From JALZMG01 sp963844175 (GTDB taxonomy: Bacteria > Actinomycetota > Acidimicrobiia > Acidimicrobiales > Ilumatobacteraceae), in NCBI GenBank assembly GCA_963844175.1, contig CAWJNE010000020.1:81834-145833 (forward strand): a DNA stretch of 64,000 nucleotides, written 5' to 3'. The notes under the pieces were generated by a model that saw nothing but the letters and a program-made list of their open reading frames with translations, searched no databases and had not been told where the DNA came from. The position numbers and the translations under genes are program-made. This document shows, one piece after another, positions 1 to 9,285 of this stretch (position 1 is the stretch's first letter; the number at the start of each line of letters is the position of its first letter).

Positions 1-956
1 ACGCCCCGACCGCGCAGCACGAACTCGTGGCCCGGTTGCGTGCCAGCTTCGACGACCAGCTCCTCGTCGCCGTCCAGCGTCGGCAACGGCAGGGTCACCC
101 CGAGCGCGGCCTGGGCGATCGACACCGGCACGTTGGTGATCAGGTCGATGCCGTCGCGCCGATAGCGCTCGTGCGCGCTGGCCCGCACGTGGACGTACAG
201 GTCGCCGGCCTTGCCGCCGCGGGCGCCCGCCGCGCCACGCCCCCCGAGACGCAGCGTCGAACCCGAATCGACGCCGGCCGGGACGTCGACGTGGTACGTG
301 TGCTCGACCGTCACGCGGCCCTCGCCCCGGCAGGTCGGGCACGGCGTGACGATCACCTCGCCGAGCCCGCCGCAGCGCGGGCACGGTGCCGACGTGACCA
401 TCTGACCGAGCAAGCTCTGGCGGACCCGTTGGACCTGACCGCGGCCGTTGCAGTCGCCGCACGTGACGGGCTGCGTGCCCGAACCCGCTCCCCGACCGTC
501 GCAGTCCTCGCAACGGCGGGGCATGCGCAGGGTGACCGGGACGGTCGCCCCGAACACCGCTTGCTCGAAGGTGATGTCGGCGACCACCTCCATGTCCTGA
601 CCGCGCGGCGGCCCGCTCGGGCCGCGCCGGCCGCCCCCGCCGAACGGGCTCTGGCCGCCGAAGAAGGCGTCGAACAGGTCGTTCAGCCCGCCTCCGCCGC
701 CGCCGAACAGATCGTCGACGCGGGGCCCGCCTCCGCCACCGACGCCGGCTTCGCCGAAGCGGTCGTAGCGGGCCCGCTGGTCGGGATCCGACAGCACCTG
801 GTACGCCCGGGCGACCTCCTTGAACTGCTCGGCCGTGGCGCGATCCCCGGCGTTGGCGTCGGGGTGCAGCTCGCGCGCCCGCTGGCGGTAGGCCCGCTTG
901 AGGTCGTCCTGCGACGCCGTGCGCGACACCCCGAGGAGCTCGTAGAAGTCAGCCAC
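1..956 (-). CDS. dnaJ: Chaperone DnaJ (Hsp40), C-terminus cut by window edge
   Basis: Co-chaperone that stimulates DnaK ATPase and holds unfolded clients in the cytoplasm. About 318 residues are in the window; the C-terminal end lies beyond base 1. Visible in order are a J domain with HPD at residues 31-33, a Gly/Phe-rich linker, and a zinc-binding domain with all four CxxCxGxG motifs (CEDCDGRG, CGDCNGRG, CPRCGGLG, CPTCRGEG). The start of the C-terminal client-binding domain follows. The GTG at 954-956 is chosen because it gives the family N-terminus MADFYELLGV and lies just after the expected hrcA stop. It follows hrcA on the same strand and is probably cotranscribed from the CIRCE-controlled promoter, as in other hrcA-dnaJ operons. 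Family assignment is secure. Confidence 0.97.
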   Translation of the reverse strand, partial: MADFYELLGVSRTASQDDLKRAYRQRARELHPDANAGDRATAEQFKEVARAYQVLSDPDQRARYDRFGEAGVGGGGGPRVDDLFGGGGGGLNDLFDAFFGGQSPFGGGGRRGPSGPPRGQDMEVVADITFEQAVFGATVPVTLRMPRRCEDCDGRGAGSGTQPVTCGDCNGRGQVQRVRQSLLGQMVTSAPCPRCGGLGEVIVTPCPTCRGEGRVTVEHTYHVDVPAGVDSGSTLRLGGRGAAGARGGKAGDLYVHVRASAHERYRRDGIDLITNVPVSIAQAALGVTLPLPTLDGDEELVVEAGTQPGHEFVLRGRG

Positions 957-1956
957 CGTTCAGCCGTCCTCCAGGCGACGGCCGAGCTGGTCGCTGACGA
1001 CCTCGACGGTGGCCAGCGCCTGCGGGTAGTTCATGCGCGTCGGGCCCGAGCACGCCGACGGAGCCACGACGCTCGCCATCGACGACGATCGGCGCGACGA
1101 CCACCGAGCAGGCCGACAGCGGCTGCACCCCGTGCTCGACCCCGATGGCCACCGACATGCCCCGCTGCACCAGGTCGCCGAGCAACGACACGACCACGTA
1201 CTGCTGCTCCAGGGTGCGCAGCACGTCGCGCACGATGTCGACGGCATCGAAGGCCGACGCCATCGCCGAGGTGCCGCCCATGTAGACGTGGTCGGCTGTC
1301 GAGCCACGCCTGACGGCGGCGAGGGCCAGCGCGCTGAGGGCGTCGACGCGCTCGTCACCGGTCGGCGCCAGGTGATCGACGGTGCCGAGGACCTGACCGG
1401 TCAGCTGGGCGGTGAGGTGGGCCGACGCGGCGGCCAGCTGGACGTCGTTCATCGTGGCGTCCAGCTCGATCTGCTCACTCTCGACGGAGCCGTTGCCGAG
1501 CACCACGACCACCGTGGCCAGCGTGGACGACAGCGCCACGACCTGCACGTTGCGCACGGCCAGGGCCTCGGCCCGCGGACCGACGACGACCGCCGCGTAG
1601 TTGGTGAGGTGGGCGAGCAGGTCCGACGTCTGGTGGAGCATCTCCTCCAATCGGCCGTGAGCGCTCTGGAAGAAGTCGCCGACCTGGGATCGTGCGACGT
1701 GGTCCAGTCGCTCTGGTGCGACCAGGTGGTCGACGAAGAACCGGTAGCCCTTGTCGGTGGGGATGCGGCCCGCCGACGTGTGCGGCTGGATGAGGTACCC
1801 CTCCTGCTCCAGCATCGCCATCTCGTTGCGCACGGTCGCCGACGAGACGCGCACCCCGGGTGAATCGGCGATGTGCGTCGACCCCACGGGCTGGGCCGTC
1901 GAGATGTACTCCTGAACGACTGCGCTCAGGATCGCGGTCTTCCGGTCGTCGAGCAT
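949..1956 (-). CDS. hrcA: Heat-inducible transcription repressor HrcA, apparent C-terminal frameshift
   Basis: Repressor that binds CIRCE operators and releases on heat stress. The start is ATG at 1954-1956 (MLDDRKTAIL); upstream in-frame codons belong to the neighbouring transporter region. The N-terminal winged helix (VRNEMAMLEQEGYL, then SAGRIPTDKGYRFFVD) and the GAF-like core are intact. The uninterrupted frame ends at 949 with an unfamily-like tail (DAHELPAGAG onward). The -1 frame instead encodes the expected HrcA ending TRMNYPQALATVEVVSDQLG and stops at 960, just before the dnaJ GTG. One extra base in the run at about 1041-1047 accounts for the switch. It may be a real indel or a sequencing error. 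Identity is certain; the state of the last roughly 30 residues is not. Confidence 0.92.
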   Translation of the reverse strand: MLDDRKTAILSAVVQEYISTAQPVGSTHIADSPGVRVSSATVRNEMAMLEQEGYLIQPHTSAGRIPTDKGYRFFVDHLVAPERLDHVARSQVGDFFQSAHGRLEEMLHQTSDLLAHLTNYAAVVVGPRAEALAVRNVQVVALSSTLATVVVVLGNGSVESEQIELDATMNDVQLAAASAHLTAQLTGQVLGTVDHLAPTGDERVDALSALALAAVRRGSTADHVYMGGTSAMASAFDAVDIVRDVLRTLEQQYVVVSLLGDLVQRGMSVAIGVEHGVQPLSACSVVVAPIVVDGERRGSVGVLGPDAHELPAGAGHRRGRQRPARPSPGGRLNGG

Positions 1957-1957
1957 G

Positions 1958-1984
1958 CTGGCACTCAAGGGTATCGAGTGCCAG
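1958..1984 (-). promoter_or_regulatory. CIRCE operator upstream of hrcA-dnaJ
   Basis: Perfect inverted repeat CTGGCACTC-N9-GAGTGCCAG. It matches the canonical CIRCE layout TTAGCACTC-N9-GAGTGCTAA with only the outer bases changed symmetrically. It ends one base before the hrcA ATG (1954-1956) and overlaps the last codons and stop (1965-1967) of the upstream transporter gene. HrcA binding here would autoregulate hrcA-dnaJ. The position leaves no room for a ribosome-binding site between operator and start, so the transcript may be leaderless or start within the element. Confidence 0.93.
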
Positions 1985-3242
1985 CCCGCCGTGGAGCGAC
2001 GACCGCGACGGCGACGGCGACCGCGGCGAGCGCAGCCACGCTCCCGTACGCCAATCCCCACTGCGGGCTGACGCGGTCACCGACCACGCCGGTGATCGGC
2101 CCGCCGATGGGAGTCGACCCGAGGAAGGCCACGGCCGTGAGGGCCATCATCCGCCCCCGCATGTTGCTCGGGCTCTGCTGCTGGATGATGCCATTGGCGC
2201 CGCTGATGAATCCTGCCCCGCCGACCCCGAGCGGCACGGCGAACACGAGCGCCAAACCCAGGTTCGGCGACCACGCCATGGCCAGCCCGGACACGCCGAG
2301 CAACAGCGTCGTGCCGAGGTACCAGCGCATCGAGACCCACGCCAGACGCGCCGTCAGCAACGACCCGATCAGCGAGCCGAGGCTGGACACGGACAGCACC
2401 ACGCCGAACCATCCGGCTCCACCCCAGCTGGCATCGGCCAGCTTCGGCAGGGCCACGGCGTAGTTGAAGGCGAACGTCGAGACGACGACCATCACGGCGA
2501 ACACGATCAGCAGTTGACGACGCTGGAGGATGAACCGCAGGGCCTCGCGCACCGGCTGGCCGCCGCGCTCGGCGCGCGGTGCCGGGTGCAGCTCGGACGG
2601 CCGCAGCGCCAGCAACGAGACGAGCACGGCGCCGAACGAGACGCCGTTGAGCAGGAAGCACCACGCCGTGCCGACGGTGTCGACCATCAGCGAGGCCAGC
2701 GCCGGACCGAAGATGCGCGAACCGGTCATGACCGCCGTGTTCAGGGACGTCGCGTTCGTGATGTCCTGCGGTTCGACCAGCTCCGTGACCAGTCCGCGGC
2801 GGGCGGGGTTCTCGAACGCCATCAGGATCCCGAGGACGAGGACCAGGCTCCACACGACCGGGACCGATGCCAGCCCGGCGAGATCGACGATGCCCAGGAC
2901 AACGGCCTGCGCCGCCAGCAGCGCCTGCGTGATGATGGCCATCGTCCGCTTGTCGTGGCGGTCGGCGATGGCGCCGGCCCACGCACCGAGCAGCAGCATC
3001 GGCACGAACTGCAGGGCGACAGTGATCCCGAGGTCGGTGGCCCGCCCCGTCAGGCGGTAGACGAGCAGCGCCATGGCCGTCAGCTGCAGCCAGGTGCCGA
3101 TGTTGGACACCAGCAGCCCGGCGAAGAACAGCCGGGCGTTGTGGTGCTTCAGCGAGCGGAACGGTTTGCCATGCCGAAGTGGCGCGCCGGTCTCGACATC
3201 GTGCGCGGAGTAGTCCCCGAGCGTTCGTGATGCAGCGCGCAT
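1965..3242 (-). CDS. MFS transporter, EntS/tetracycline-exporter-like
   Basis: A 425-residue major facilitator protein with about 12 hydrophobic segments, probably an inner-membrane proton-driven exporter of small molecules. The cytoplasmic-loop motif GAWAGAIADRHDKR after helix 2 is the MFS signature (G-x-x-x-D-R-x-x-R-R type). FENPARRGLVTELV and SLNTAVMTGSRIFGPALA resemble the EntS-like branch. The substrate cannot be told from sequence. The ATG at 3240-3242 lies inside a dispersed intergenic repeat, so the first roughly 20 residues are repeat-derived or the true start is unusual; no better in-frame start was seen. The stop overlaps the hrcA CIRCE operator, so transcription of this gene may be linked to HrcA binding. 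Confidence 0.85.
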   Translation of the reverse strand: MRAASRTLGDYSAHDVETGAPLRHGKPFRSLKHHNARLFFAGLLVSNIGTWLQLTAMALLVYRLTGRATDLGITVALQFVPMLLLGAWAGAIADRHDKRTMAIITQALLAAQAVVLGIVDLAGLASVPVVWSLVLVLGILMAFENPARRGLVTELVEPQDITNATSLNTAVMTGSRIFGPALASLMVDTVGTAWCFLLNGVSFGAVLVSLLALRPSELHPAPRAERGGQPVREALRFILQRRQLLIVFAVMVVVSTFAFNYAVALPKLADASWGGAGWFGVVLSVSSLGSLIGSLLTARLAWVSMRWYLGTTLLLGVSGLAMAWSPNLGLALVFAVPLGVGGAGFISGANGIIQQQSPSNMRGRMMALTAVAFLGSTPIGGPITGVVGDRVSPQWGLAYGSVAALAAVAVAVAVVAPRRAGTRYP

Positions 3243-3350
3243 GGATGGTCAGGTCGGCCTTGCCCGACTCGCGAGCGAAGCGAGCCACCGGCAGTTCAGT
3301 ACCGCTCGGGATCGGAGGAGCGGAGTCTTCGGAGTGAGCGAGGGCATCAG
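3219..3350. repeat. Dispersed intergenic repeat, diverged copy
   Basis: Contains the two conserved cores of the repeat family seen four times in tandem at 9286-9692. Core 1 is GAGCGTTCGTG with, a little further on, ATGGTCAGGTCGGCC and TGCCCGAC. Core 2 is GGAGCGGAGTCTTCGGAG. An insert with the palindrome GCGAGCGAAGCGAGC (3271-3285) separates the cores here. The element fills the gap between the MFS gene and lepA and runs into the MFS N-terminal codons. Confidence 0.75.
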
Positions 3351-3358
3351 CACAGCCG

Positions 3359-5137
<1,779 letters not shown>

Positions 5138-5229
5138 GGTCGTCGGTCGAGGCTACCGGCGGTCGTTGGGAGGGTCCCGGGTGCGCCGATAGCCTCGGCG
5201 GGCCGAGCCGATCCTGGAGACGACCGAAC

Positions 5230-5484
5230 GTGGCCAACATCAAGAGCCAGAAGAAGCGCAACCTGACAAACGCCAAGCGGGCGACGCGCAACAAGGCAGT
5301 GAAGAGCGAGCTGCGCACCCGCGTCAAGAACGCCGTGGGGTCCATCGGCACCGACGAGAACGACGCCGACGTGCGCCTCGCCGTCAAGCGGCTCGACATG
5401 GCCGCAGCGAAGGGCGTCATCCACCCCAACCAGGCCGCTCGCCGCAAGGCGCGCCTGATGAAGAAGGTCACCGCGGGGGTCTGA
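5230..5484 (+). CDS. rpsT: 30S ribosomal protein S20
   Basis: Primary 16S rRNA-binding protein of the small subunit. It is 84 residues, typical length, with the family N-terminus MANIKSQKKRNLTNAKR and a Lys/Arg-rich all-helical composition ending RRKARLMKKVTAGV. The start is GTG at 5230, preceded by CTGGAGACG about 9 bases upstream, a plausible weak ribosome-binding site. It is a single gene on this strand, divergent from lepA and convergent with holA. A large palindromic element fills the space after the stop and may act as its terminator. Confidence 0.97.
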   Translation: MANIKSQKKRNLTNAKRATRNKAVKSELRTRVKNAVGSIGTDENDADVRLAVKRLDMAAAKGVIHPNQAARRKARLMKKVTAGV

Positions 5485-5500
5485 CCCCGTCAGCCCCGCC

Positions 5501-5578
5501 CCATCTGGGCGCGGCCATTTCCAAACCGGCTGCTGGGCGCGGACGTTCTCGATACCGAGAACCTGCGCGCCCAGATGG
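5501..5578. repeat. Palindromic REP-like element, possible bidirectional terminator
   Basis: Perfect 13-bp inverted arms CCATCTGGGCGCG (5501-5513) and CGCGCCCAGATGG (5566-5578). A nested hairpin GTTCTCG-ATAC-CGAGAAC lies inside, and a second CTGGGCGC sits mid-element. It is between convergent rpsT and holA. Related elements with the same TCTGGGCGC signature occur near 20251-20335 and 37256-37328, so this is a dispersed family rather than a simple terminator. Confidence 0.8.
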
Positions 5579-5596
5579 TCGGGAACGGGCGAGTCG

Positions 5597-6553
5597 CTAC
5601 CGACGCAGGCGGCTCAACCGAGCGACGAGCACGTCCAGCACCACGTCGTCGTCGAGGTCCTTGGCGCCCCGCAGGTCGAGATCGGTGCCGGCGAGCAGAT
5701 CGATCGCCCGCTGCACGCCACTCCCCCCGAGCCGCTGGTACTGCTGCAGCGCCTTGCGCGCCGGGAACCCGGGCTTGATGCCGAGGACCTCGGCGGCATG
5801 CGCCTCGCTCGTTGCATCGGCGCCATCGAGGCGGGCCAGGCGGACGTAGTGGCCGTGCAGCACGGCCATCAGCTGCAGCGGGTGGCGGCCGCCCGGGCCG
5901 GTCATGCGGGCCAGCAGCGCAAGCGCATCGGCGGTGCGGCCGGCGTCGATGGCGTCGGTCAGCTCCCACGGCGGCACGCCGCCGCCCTCGCCGAGGAACG
6001 GGTCGACGTCGCTGACGGCCAGCTGCCGCTCGCCGAACGTCGCCGCCAGGGTGTCGATGATCCCGTCGACCCGCCCGGCGTCCTCGCCGACCCGCTCGGC
6101 GATTGCTGCCGCGGCGGCCGGCGCCAACCGGACGCCATCGGCCGCCGCCCGCTCGACGATCCAGCCTTGGCGGTCGCGGGGCCGGTTGGGCGCCCCCGTG
6201 GCCTTCGTCGTCCCGCCGCCCGCCTTCACGGCGTCGGTCAGCGCCTTCGGCAACCGTCCACTCGCCGACAACACCAGCTCGGTCGTGGGCAGGAGGTCGC
6301 CGATCGCCGAGACCAGCGGGCCGACCTGGTCGGCGGTGAACCGCCCGACGTCCCGGGCCACCACGACCCGGGACTCGGTCAGGAACGGCGGCGTGCGTGC
6401 GGCGTCGACGACGGCGCCGAGCTCGTACTCCTCGCCGTCGAACTCGTCGACGGCCAGCGAGCGGTCCCCGCCCCCGACGAGCTCGTGGACCAGGGCGGAG
6501 ACCGCCGATCGCAGCAGTGCTTCGTCGTCACCGGTGAGGAGGTACACCGCCAT
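5597..6553 (-). CDS. holA: DNA polymerase III subunit delta
   Basis: Clamp-loader subunit that opens the beta clamp on DNA. The 318 residues are near family length and begin MAVYLLTGDDEALLRSAV, matching the HolA N-terminal AAA+-like domain (degenerate, no Walker A). The middle has VVVARDVGRFTADQVGPL and a helical lid, and the C-terminal collar domain includes LLARMTGPGGRHPLQLMAVL and GIKPGFPARKALQQYQRL. It overlaps the end of comEC by 26 bp on the same strand, the frequent comEA-comEC-holA order. The assignment rests on both motifs and neighbours. Confidence 0.93.
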   Translation of the reverse strand: MAVYLLTGDDEALLRSAVSALVHELVGGGDRSLAVDEFDGEEYELGAVVDAARTPPFLTESRVVVARDVGRFTADQVGPLVSAIGDLLPTTELVLSASGRLPKALTDAVKAGGGTTKATGAPNRPRDRQGWIVERAAADGVRLAPAAAAAIAERVGEDAGRVDGIIDTLAATFGERQLAVSDVDPFLGEGGGVPPWELTDAIDAGRTADALALLARMTGPGGRHPLQLMAVLHGHYVRLARLDGADATSEAHAAEVLGIKPGFPARKALQQYQRLGGSGVQRAIDLLAGTDLDLRGAKDLDDDVVLDVLVARLSRLRR

Positions 6554-7964
6554 CGGGCGGCCATCCTCGCAGCCGCCGACGGCGACGACGCACCGTCACG
6601 GCGATCAGTCCGGCGAGCAGGATCCAGCCGAGCCACGACCAGGGCACGGGTGGTTCGAGGCGGGCGGCGACGGTGGCGACGGCATCGATCCAGCCGACGG
6701 CGGCACCGACCGGCACCATGACCACGGGCGCGACCGCCGGGACGGCCCCGGCGACCAGGCACGCCGGGAGCCCGTACAGCATCACGAACCCAGCGACGGG
6801 GACGGCGACGAGGTTGGCGGCGGTGCCGACCACCGACAGGCGCCCGAAGACGACGAGGCTGGGCAGGGCGACCCCGGCCTGGGCGCCGACCGTGATCGCC
6901 ACCGGCACGGCGACCGGCCCGAGCGTGCCCGCCAGCCGGGGAGCCAGCCAGGGGCCGATGCCGGTGACGCCGGCCGTGGCACCGACGGAGAGCCAGAAGC
7001 CGACCGACCAGGCCAGCAGCGGGTCGACGAGCAGGAGGCCAGTGACGGCCAGCGCCAGCAACCGCAGCGGCTCACGCTGGCGGCCGAGCAGGAACGCGGT
7101 CGCACTGAGTCCCGCCATCGTCGCCGCCCGCAGCACGGACGGCTCGGCGCGCGTGAGCACCACGAACCAGGCGATCAGGGCCACCGTGGCCACCCACCGG
7201 TTGACCGGACGGGCGCGACGCAACAGGGGACCGCAGGCGGCGAGCACGAACGCCACGTTCTGGCCGGAGACGGCGGTGAGGTGCGACAGCCCGCTGCGGC
7301 GGAACCGCTCGACCATCGCCGGTGGCTGATCGCGGTCGTCGCCGATCACCAGGCCTCTCGTCAGCGCGGCCTGGTCGGCGGGCAGTATCGCCGCGCCGCG
7401 GGCGATGACCGCCCGCACCCGGTTCGACGACTCGGCCAGCGCCCCACCGGGGCGCCGATCGCCGAGCCAGTCGGCCTCGAGCTCGCCGACGACGTGCTGC
7501 CAGGCGACGCGTCGGGCCCGCTCGGGGTCGAGGGGCTGCAGCTCGCCGGCGACGCGCACGAGATCGCCGCCACGCCAAGTGGCGGCACGCAACTGCCTGG
7601 CTCGCCCGCGGACCCACAGCTCGTAGCGCTCGGCACCGACCTCGACGACCACCCGCACGGCTCCCGGGTAGCGCTGGGGCTCACCGACGACGGTCGCCCA
7701 TCCGTCGACCGGTCCGAGGCGGTCGGGCGCCAGCGAGTCCCACGATCGGTCGGTCCGGACGGTGGCGATCAGGGACAACGCGACCAACGCGGCGGCGACC
7801 CACGGTCGGCGGGTGACGACGGCGCCGAGCGCCGCCACGACCCCGATCCAGGGCGATCCGACGGCACACGTGAGCGCCGTCGTGACGGCCGCCACGACGA
7901 CCCACGAGGTCGGCAGCACGGGTCGAGGGGCGGACGTAGCATGCCGCGACGGCGGCCGACGCAT
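6528..7964 (-). CDS. comEC: ComEC/Rec2-family competence membrane protein, short form
   Basis: Channel protein family for single-stranded DNA uptake in transformation. About 478 residues from the ATG at 7964; an ATG at 7997 would overlap the divergent gene and is less likely. The N-terminal helices and a soluble DUF4131-like segment (GWATVVGEPQRYPGAVRVVV) are followed by the Competence domain with GDDRDQPPAMVERFRRSGLS and HLTAVSGQNVAFV, the most conserved ComEC motif. Many hydrophobic segments follow, and it ends in a basic tail. The C-terminal metallo-beta-lactamase domain of full-length ComEC (about 750 residues) is absent. This could be a lineage-specific short form or a separate second gene elsewhere. 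It is close to comEA on the same strand. Confidence 0.9.
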   Translation of the reverse strand: MRRPPSRHATSAPRPVLPTSWVVVAAVTTALTCAVGSPWIGVVAALGAVVTRRPWVAAALVALSLIATVRTDRSWDSLAPDRLGPVDGWATVVGEPQRYPGAVRVVVEVGAERYELWVRGRARQLRAATWRGGDLVRVAGELQPLDPERARRVAWQHVVGELEADWLGDRRPGGALAESSNRVRAVIARGAAILPADQAALTRGLVIGDDRDQPPAMVERFRRSGLSHLTAVSGQNVAFVLAACGPLLRRARPVNRWVATVALIAWFVVLTRAEPSVLRAATMAGLSATAFLLGRQREPLRLLALAVTGLLLVDPLLAWSVGFWLSVGATAGVTGIGPWLAPRLAGTLGPVAVPVAITVGAQAGVALPSLVVFGRLSVVGTAANLVAVPVAGFVMLYGLPACLVAGAVPAVAPVVMVPVGAAVGWIDAVATVAARLEPPVPWSWLGWILLAGLIAVTVRRRRRRLRGWPPDGGVPPHR

Positions 7965-7995
7965 CCCGTACCCTGCTGCCATCGCTCTGCTCTCC

Positions 7996-8418
7996 ATGTC
8001 CCGCTACACGTTCGAAGGTCCGCGCTGGTACCGCGGTCGGATCCGGTCGCGCGGCCCCCTGCTGGCCGTACTGCCCCCGCTGGTCATCGGACTGTTCGCG
8101 CTGCTCGTGATCAGCGTCGGCAACAGCGCCGGGACCGGTCTGACCGGGCTGGTGCTCTCGGTGATGGCTGCGCCCGGGCTCCTGGCCGTCGGCGCACCGT
8201 TCTCGAGCAGCGTGCTGTGGCCGATCGGCATCGGGATCAGCGTCGTGCTCTGGGTCGTCGTCGGGTTTCTCGCCGCTCGGCGGTCCACGCGCAACCCCAT
8301 GGCGACCTGGGCCGACTTTTGGCGGGACTACGCCGTGATGGCGGTCGGGATCTGCCTCGGTGCCGGTGTGGCCGTCGGTGTGGCGCGCGTCGCCCTCGGC
8401 GACGTGCTGAGCTTCTAG
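7996..8418 (+). CDS. Hypothetical four-helix membrane protein
   Basis: 140 residues from ATG at 7996 (MSRYTFEGPRWYRGRIRSRG). An N-terminal basic/aromatic stretch is followed by four hydrophobic segments at about residues 22-42, 47-70, 74-95 and 113-135. A cytoplasmic RRSTRNPMATWADFWRDY lies before the last one. I do not recognise a family. It is divergent from comEC, convergent with comEA, and separated from the latter's stop by only 5 bp. Its longer upstream reading frame lies antisense to comEC and was not used. Confidence 0.6.
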   Translation: MSRYTFEGPRWYRGRIRSRGPLLAVLPPLVIGLFALLVISVGNSAGTGLTGLVLSVMAAPGLLAVGAPFSSSVLWPIGIGISVVLWVVVGFLAARRSTRNPMATWADFWRDYAVMAVGICLGAGVAVGVARVALGDVLSF

Positions 8419-8423
8419 CGGCA

Positions 8424-9128
8424 TCACACCGCGACCAGCCCACGCAGCGCATCGAGCTTGGCCGGGCCGATGCCGCGGACGGCCTCCAGGTCCTCGATCG
8501 AGGCGAACGGACCGTTGGCGGTGCGGTGGTCGACGATCGCCGTGGCCGTGGCCGGTCCGATGCCCGGCAGTTCGTCCAGCTGATCGACGGTGGCTCGGTT
8601 GAGGTCGATCGGTCCGGCCGGCGTGGGGGTCGAACCGCCGGCCGGTGCGAGGGGCGGCGGCTCCCCCACCACCGGGACGTAGACCCGCTCGCCGTCGGCG
8701 ACGACGGCGGCAAGGTTGAGGGCGCCGGGGTCGGCCTCGGGGGTCGGCCCGCCGGCGGCAAGGAGCGCCGACTCCACCCGCGCCCCGGTGGGCAGCTCGT
8801 AGACACCGGGCGCGGCGACGGCGCCGGCGACGTGGACGATCACCACCGCCGGCGCCACGCTGGTCGGCGCGACGATCGGGACGGTGGTCCCCGACGATGG
8901 GGCCGTGGCCTGGGGCAGCCCGGCCTCGGTCGGCGCGGCCGGCGATCGCAGCAGCCACCAACCGACCACAACGAGCACGACGACGGTCAGCGCGCCGGCG
9001 ATCAGCCGGCCGGCGCCGAACCAGTCGATCCACGGACGCAGCCGACCGCCCGCGCCGAGTCGCGGACGTTCCAACGGGCGTGCCAGGTCGAGGTCCAGGT
9101 CCTCGTCGGCGATGTCCTCGACGGGCAT
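8424..9128 (-). CDS. comEA: ComEA-like DNA-binding protein (SLBB plus helix-hairpin-helix)
   Basis: Membrane-anchored double-stranded DNA receptor of the transformation machinery. 234 residues from ATG at 9128 (MPVEDIADED); the longer frame runs into a repeat array. Order: acidic N-terminus, one transmembrane helix (AGALTVVVLVVVGWWLL), Thr/Pro linker, an SLBB domain (VVIVHVAGAVAAPGVYELP) and a C-terminal pair of HhH motifs. The first HhH carries LDELPGIGPATATAIVDHR and the second LEAVRGIGPAKLDALRG. Length and order match ComEA. It lies upstream of comEC on the same strand with an unrelated gene on the other strand in between. Confidence 0.9.
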   Translation of the reverse strand: MPVEDIADEDLDLDLARPLERPRLGAGGRLRPWIDWFGAGRLIAGALTVVVLVVVGWWLLRSPAAPTEAGLPQATAPSSGTTVPIVAPTSVAPAVVIVHVAGAVAAPGVYELPTGARVESALLAAGGPTPEADPGALNLAAVVADGERVYVPVVGEPPPLAPAGGSTPTPAGPIDLNRATVDQLDELPGIGPATATAIVDHRTANGPFASIEDLEAVRGIGPAKLDALRGLVAV

Positions 9129-9285
9129 CGATCCCTCCTCGCTCGGCGCGCCGACGGCGCGACGGGAGCTGGGGGATGTCGGTGGCGCCGAACCTACCGA
9201 CGCCGGCCGAGCCGACCGTTCCTGGCCGTCGCCATCAACCTCGAGCAGCCGGTGGCGCCGCCCAGAATCGCGTGAACGCGAAGAG
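9129..9285. other. Intergenic stretch between comEA and the tandem repeats
   Basis: No gene is supported here. Long frames crossing this stretch on both strands have no family resemblance and merge with the repeat array. The comEA promoter probably lies here, but no convincing -35/-10 pair was identified. Confidence 0.5.

Noticed and set aside
1965..2061. Longer hrcA start at 2061
   Set aside because: The extra N-terminal residues lie antisense-free but inside the MFS coding region in another frame and are Arg/Gly-rich; the ATG at 1956 gives the conserved N-terminus.
5904..9275. A 1123-codon plus-strand frame across holA, comEC and comEA
   Set aside because: Crosses three well-supported leftward genes and a rightward one; no similarity to any family.
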